Source of the DNA: Seriola aureovittata
Taxonomy: Eukaryota; Chordata; Actinopteri; Carangiformes; Carangidae
DNA: 64,000 nucleotides
Assembly: GCF_021018895.1 (NCBI RefSeq)
Contig: NC_079383.1
Location: forward strand, 21,873,853 to 21,937,852
Reading direction: 5' to 3'
Made by a program: the position numbers and the translations under genes. The notes beneath the pieces were generated by a model. It saw nothing but the letters and a program-made list of their open reading frames with translations. It searched no databases and was not told the DNA's origin. The number at the start of each line of letters is the position of its first letter. Position 1 is the stretch's first letter. Below, one piece after another: positions 58,900 to 64,000 of the stretch.

Positions 58900-60100
58900 G
58901 TAACCTCAGTCATGGCCCAGCACTGATATCACTTACAGAAAGACTGTACAGATAAATGGTGAATGACCATGAATCATGTGTGACAAGTCTTTTTTTGTAC
59001 AGGAGATTTAATTTATAATAAAAGTTTATGACAGAATGAACAAAGCTGCAGCAGATGATGATTTTCATTATTGATTAATCTGCAGATTATTTTAAACAAC
59101 ACACCTACAAAAGTTTAACAAACAAACTTTTCTGAAACGCGTCATATCTCAACATGAAGCATGAATATCTCCGGCGTCTTTTATCTCTCAAAGCCACAAT
59201 CATTGATTTTCCTCGTCCTCTTGAGGGCAGGACATCTCCACAACAAGCTGACAGACAGATGTTACACATATTGATATGTTACCAAACTATCTTAGCTTCT
59301 TATATGTTTCTGCCATGTTTTATCTCTGTGTTCAGTCTCCTCCAGCTTCTCTTTAGCTGCTAAATGCTCCACTATGTTCGGCAGCTGCTCTCTGGCTGAG
59401 TCTGTCTGCAGGTGGAGGACTGTGGCTTTTTACAGCTGTTTCTCTGAAAACATCTGCCTGCTCCTGGAAAATGTAATTAGATTATTGAAATATCTTGTAT
59501 ATGTGCCAGTGTCGGCCAGCTGTGGTTGTTCAGCCGGACGCGATGGTTGAAACTCGCAGACAGAAGAAACACGAAGACAAACCAGAGCGACAGGAAACAG
59601 CAAACATTAGTGCAGTAATACATCCACAGTTTCCACCGTTCAGTTTATTTACCCACAATGCAACAAAACACAGCTGATCAGTATTGGTTAGAGCCCTCTC
59701 TGACACAGTAAACAGCAGTAAGACAGAATCAGATCTGATCATCATAATATTGATCTTGATGAAATGTTAAAAGTTGCAGTTACTAGTTGGTAAAATGTGA
59801 CGATCACACGTCCAACACATGAACCTGAAGGCAGAACGTCACAAACCACACGAGTCGAGCGTTAACCACACACCTGCAGGTGCTCTCGGTTTCTTCGGCC
59901 CAGTTCACCTTGTATTTCCTTCACTGGTGCGAGTGGAAACCAGCGCACGCCGAGGGAAGGCGACAACAGGTGGAGGTAATCCAAGAAATGTCACGCATCC
60001 TGTCGGTGGTTCGCACCAGCGTTGTGTACATTGTGTTTGTGAAGTGGGGGGGGGGGGTGACAGGTGGAGGATTTCGGGTGTGGAGTGTGTGTGTCGTGGT
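58900..60100 (+). other. rps6ka3: rps6ka3 intron 2, no gene recognised
   Basis: Non-coding. A MITE-like fragment (TTTTCATTATTGATTAATCT) lies near 59062. Confidence 0.5.
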
Positions 60101-60103
60101 GAC

Positions 60104-60104
<1 letters not shown>

Positions 60105-60145
<41 letters not shown>
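60105..60145 (+). repeat. (GT)n microsatellite
   Basis: About 20 GT units. Confidence 0.9.
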
Positions 60146-60146
<1 letters not shown>

Positions 60147-60652
60147 TCGATGCAGGATTAGACAGAAGAGGAAGATCCTTCAGAATGAGCAGATTTCGTC
60201 ACTTCTGTCTTTGTTTATTAGGTAGTTTTACTTTTTAAAGAAAAACATGTTGAATATTTTCTGGTTTGTCGTCTTCTCTGATCCTGAACTGAATATTTTT
60301 GTGTATTTTTCAACATTTTCTGTCACACATGTAAAATGCAAAAAGCTTTAATTTTATCAACATAATTTTATAATAATATTTTGAAACAATTTGTCTCTTA
60401 ACTGATTAATAGATGGACAGAAAGTTAATTGACAGCTTGTCCTTTAAATCATTGATGACGTAAAAATGCAGTTTGAGTTTCTTCTTGTTTTCTTTTATAA
60501 TTGTAATTAATTAATTAATTATCACAGAAGAGAAAGAAAAGCTGCAAATCATGTGACAAGCTGAGAATCAGGATCCTGTAAATATTAAACAGTGATGAAA
60601 AGTCAGTCGTTCAGCTGCTGAAACAATTCAGTCTGGTGTTTCTTTGCTGTTG

Positions 60653-60694
<42 letters not shown>
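60653..60694 (+). repeat. (GT)n microsatellite
   Basis: About 20 GT units. Confidence 0.9.
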
Positions 60695-60695
<1 letters not shown>

Positions 60696-60929
60696 GTCGT
60701 GGTGTTCAGTCGTTGGTCAGGGAGTTATGTGAGGGTGCAGTAGACGGGGATCTCCTGATGGAAACACTGGGTGGAAGGTTACAGCTGCATGTCAGAGGAG
60801 AAGGGGGGAGGGGGGGGATCCCTCTTCCCATCCCAATTTGGACCTGCCCCCCCCCCCCCCCCTCTTCCTCTGGGTATCCCCTCACACTGACTCACATATG
60901 CACTTGTTTGCCTCTCTCCGTCCGGATCA

Positions 60930-61460
60930 CTCGCTGCCTCCGGTCGTCCCGGTTCGGTCCATGATGACACACTGCGCGGCAGAGGCCAAGCCGGCGTGCG
61001 TGTGCGGCGTCGCCGGCCTCGTCAGAGCGCTGAGGAGTCGGCTGAAGTCGCTCCGACGCCTCCTGCTCCTCGCCAGCCGCCGGCGGCCGACCCAGACCTT
61101 TGATGGCGGCCGCTGGGATCAACCGGGGCTGACGAGCGGGAAAAACAAGGGGACAGTTTTAGGCTGTCCCATGGCTGTGAGTAGTCCTGAGTCCCGTGAG
61201 TCTTTCTGGGTCAGTTTGTCCGTGTGTGTGTCAAAGGTCAAGTCAAGTCCGAGTTGATTTAAATGAACTGAATGTTTTGTCCCGGTGTGCTGCCTCCAGG
61301 AAGTAGCCACATGCCTGTATCAAGTCTGACAGCATCTCCCGCCTTCTCGCCGTTAACACGCCGCCAAGCTCACCGCCGCTCGCATAGATGAAAGCATTGC
61401 GGCCTGAGATCGTGTCACTGCGGCGCCGCGTGACAAACCCTAAACACCGAAACAGGTGGT
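60930..61460. promoter_or_regulatory. CpG-rich island inside rps6ka3 intron 2
   Basis: CpG and GC content rise sharply against the AT-rich, CpG-poor surroundings (for example CGGCGTCGCCGGCCTCGTC near 61005 and GCGGCGCCGCGTGAC near 61419). In vertebrates such islands usually mark promoters. It surrounds the candidate first exon 60961-61176. Confidence 0.5.
60961..61176 (+). CDS. candidate alternative first exon of rps6ka3
   Basis: A 72-codon open segment starts MMTHCAAEAKPACVCGVAGL, has an Arg/Leu-rich stretch (VRALRSRLKSLRRLLLLASR), and ends TVLGCPMA at a perfect GTGAGT donor in phase 0. That is the same phase as the donor of exon 2 at 42621. It lies in a CpG-rich island within the intron preceding the kinase exons. 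Paralogues RPS6KA1 and RPS6KA2 are known to use alternative first exons giving different, often Arg-rich N-termini that join at the same conserved segment. The frame is open upstream to 60838 across a poly-C tract, but the first ATG of the island is more likely. It could also be the start of an unrelated nested gene or a chance frame. Confidence 0.4.
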
Positions 61461-61998
61461 CAGGTTTAGGACGAGCGGAGCTTCGGGTTAACGTCATGTT
61501 GGTGTGTCCTGCGCTCGGGTGTGAAAGTTGTGCAACAGTAAATACCAGGAAAGTTTACGGGTCGTTTGTACAGAGACAACAAACACTTCCTGGTTCTGCT
61601 GCTGTTTGACCTGAAGTCTAGTTCAGCTTCAGCTTCTAGTTCTGTTTATTTGGTTTAAATATGTTCATGTATTGAAAACTTCTGGTCGTTGAGTTTCAAC
61701 AAATCCTGATGTGAATATATTTTCAGTTCTGGCTCCTGAGGCCGGAAACGTTTTCCTGGATTCTGCTGTTTGAGCTGTTTGGATGTTTGATGTGACTCCG
61801 GATTAGATTCAACTACATTGCGATGAGTTTTCATGTAGGGATGAACATGTGTTGTTGTTTGTGAAATCAGCTGTTGGCGTGGCGCCGTTTTAAAAACCAG
61901 ATCACACACACACACACACAACTGGGTTTTGTTTTTTTGTGTTTTTGTAAAAACAAGAAATTGAATCATTTAAAAAATCTGTGGACTGTAGATGAGTC

Positions 61999-62007
61999 AT
62001 AGAAAAA

Positions 62008-62053
<46 letters not shown>

Positions 62054-62070
62054 TGTGTGTGTGTGTGTGG
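61999..62070 (+). repeat. (GT)n microsatellite
   Basis: Two adjoining GT runs with a single GG slip, followed by a G-run near 62085-62096. Confidence 0.9.
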
Positions 62071-62638
62071 GCAGTGAGGGGTGTTGGGGGGGGGGGTCAT
62101 GTTACCACTCATCCTCTCTAACACTGACGTGTCCTAACATCAGCTCTGAATTCCTTTGTTCCAAAATAAGAAATGAACCGTTAAACCGACTCTGGACTGA
62201 ACCGGTTGGTTCTGAATCTAAATCACATTTCACTTCATCAGAACATATGAACGATCTTCTCTCTGATTTATATTGTAAAGTGAATATCTGAGGGTTTTTT
62301 GGGGCTGAGTTTTCACTTCTGACTGTTTATAGCCTCAACAATTAATTGAATAATGGAAAAAGTGATCAACAGATTCATCAATAAAGAGGATGAGTGTCAG
62401 CTGCAACCTGATCCTGTCTGTGCCAATACAGTACCTGGCTGTTAGAGTCAAACTGATCCCAGAACACCTTTGAGACAATTAGTGAATATAAATAATTGAA
62501 CCCTTAATGAACTAAAACAGAGTCCAGCAGTAGAAACTCTCCTCTGTCTCTCTGCAGCTTCACTCTCTGTGTCAGTCCTCAGCAGCGACCACACATTTAA
62601 TCCTTCATTGTGCAGAGTAAGAAAATCTGCCTGCAGCC

Positions 62639-62653
62639 ACACACACACACACA

Positions 62654-62690
<37 letters not shown>
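62639..62690 (+). repeat. (CA)n microsatellite
   Basis: Two adjoining CA runs with one CC slip. Confidence 0.9.
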
Positions 62691-62691
<1 letters not shown>

Positions 62692-63350
62692 TTCCCTGTC
62701 GGACCAAAGGTTAAAAACGTGTGCAGAGTTTATGTTAATTGAATAAGACTGACTGCGGCACCGTGTCCGTCGGGGAGGTCTGTTGTTGTTGTTGCCGTGT
62801 GCAGATCAGTATAACAACATCATACTGATTGGCTCGGCTCATGAGACCTCTTTAATTAGATCTGATGGTGGACAGATGATGTGAAGTGTTGCCGGGCTGC
62901 GTCCTCTCCAGCTGTGAGCAAACCTGCTAACCACGCTGCGTCCGAGGGATTATGGTGCTTTGTTTTCAGTAACTCGACCTGTCAGTGAAGATATTTCCAC
63001 ATGTTTTATCATGTTTTTTAATCTTAAAGAATCAGACTTTAAAGTTGGTTTTAAAAGACGGATACACGTGGGAAAAGTTTTCACAAGCACAAACTCTGTG
63101 AGCTTTGGGGAAGTCAGAGGTCCTGAACTTTAAAGTTTCCTGATCAGTTTAAACATGTTTATTCAGGTTTCTGACTTTATGCTGGAAAGAGACGAGACGA
63201 AAAGATGATTAATGTAGAGAATAATTGTCCTGGTTGACGAAGCAAATGCACCTCATCATTTATTTACTAGTCTGACTCACCGGATGTGCCTTCTCCTCCC
63301 TCTCTGCTTCTCCTGTCTGTTACCGTTTTCAAAATACCCTTCGCTACAGG

Positions 63351-63354
<4 letters not shown>
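62691..63354 (+). other. rps6ka3: rps6ka3 intron 2, unique sequence
   Basis: Complex non-coding sequence. 62805-62950 (with CTCTTTAATTAGATCTGATG) has the look of a conserved island, but this cannot be judged alone. Confidence 0.35.
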
Positions 63355-63386
<32 letters not shown>

Positions 63387-63387
63387 C
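63355..63387 (+). repeat. (CAA)n microsatellite
   Basis: About eleven CAA units. Confidence 0.9.
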
Positions 63388-63801
63388 CTCGGAGCTGCAG
63401 CTTTCACCCTGAAAATGGCAAGTTCACAAGGGCGACATACTGTACGCCCAACACGCCTGTGATTGGTTTAAAGAAATGTAAACAAGCCTGTGGCAGGATG
63501 ATAACGGCTCCGTGCAGACGGGTCTGACTCTGAGACGTCACTAGATCTTCCTCAGTAGATGGATTTTACCCAGTTGTGAGGCAGTTGTAGATTTTCTTCT
63601 TGTCCAATAGGACGAAAAGCTGTTTCTGCTCATGAGTATGATGTGATGTGATCAAAAGCTCCAGAACAGCTACTAAACGGACCTTACTGACCTTATTTTA
63701 GTGACCCACATTGATGAAGCTCAGAACTGAGGAGTCGGTGTGACAGTGTGTTCAGTGTCTGATGATGTGGACTCAGCTTAGATTCACCACCGCTGATTTC
63801 A

Positions 63802-63804
<3 letters not shown>

Positions 63805-63887
<83 letters not shown>

Positions 63888-63888
63888 C
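63805..63888 (+). repeat. (GT)n microsatellite
   Basis: About 41 uninterrupted GT units near the right edge of the window. Confidence 0.95.
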
Positions 63889-64000
63889 TACGACTTTAAT
63901 AAGTCAGTGGAAGCTGTTTGTGTTTGTGTGTTTCGCTCTCTCTCTGTTGAGATGGAAATAAACAGGAACAAAAGCAGGTGGACAGAGACGCAGGTAAAGT

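Overview
The window is nuclear DNA of a ray-finned (teleost) fish, possibly a percomorph. The coding sequence is split into short exons with GT-AG introns. The proteins are vertebrate mitochondrial, polyamine and kinase families. The non-coding DNA is full of dinucleotide microsatellites and of degenerate GGGCTGCAACTAA-type repeats that I recognise from teleost genomes. There are no operons, CRISPR arrays, bacterial genes or convincing RNA genes.

Five genes were rebuilt exon by exon with consistent phase. In order they are apoo (+, 5' end outside the window, 1305-5702), sat1 (-, 9891-12940), acot9 (+, 14901-22140), pdha1 (+, 23460-31831) and the start of rps6ka3/RSK2 (+, from 34636, with the kinase exons beyond the window). 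apoo, sat1 and acot9 are the neighbours found at human Xp22.11, in the same relative orientations. pdha1 and rps6ka3 are also Xp22 genes, so this is a compact fish counterpart of that block. Three of the five proteins are mitochondrial: APOO/MIC26 (cristae junctions), ACOT9 (acyl-CoA hydrolysis) and PDHA1 (pyruvate dehydrogenase E1 alpha). SAT1 is cytosolic and consumes acetyl-CoA. RSK2 is a growth-factor kinase. Nothing in the sequence shows that they are co-regulated.

Layout: 1-1304 is apoo upstream or intron sequence. 5.7-9.9 kb is the tail-to-tail apoo/sat1 interval. 12.9-14.9 kb is the divergent sat1/acot9 promoter interval. Intron 2 of acot9 carries a 623-bp Penelope-like insertion with a 14-bp target duplication. 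22.1-23.4 kb is the acot9 3' UTR and the pdha1 promoter. 31.8-34.6 kb is the pdha1 3' UTR and the purine-rich rps6ka3 leader. 34.7-64.0 kb appears to be entirely introns 1 and 2 of rps6ka3. It contains old tandem modules, a heptamer minisatellite duplicated in tandem, very many (GT)n/(CA)n arrays, MITE copies, a few islands that could be conserved non-coding elements, and a candidate alternative first exon at 60961-61176.

The observations most worth checking are the candidate alternative RSK2 first exon, an in-frame 156-nt cassette exon at the transit-peptide junction of pdha1, complementary GU and CA repeats flanking acot9 exon 14, and palindromic GCTAAC/GTTAGC motifs just inside intron 1 of three neighbouring genes.
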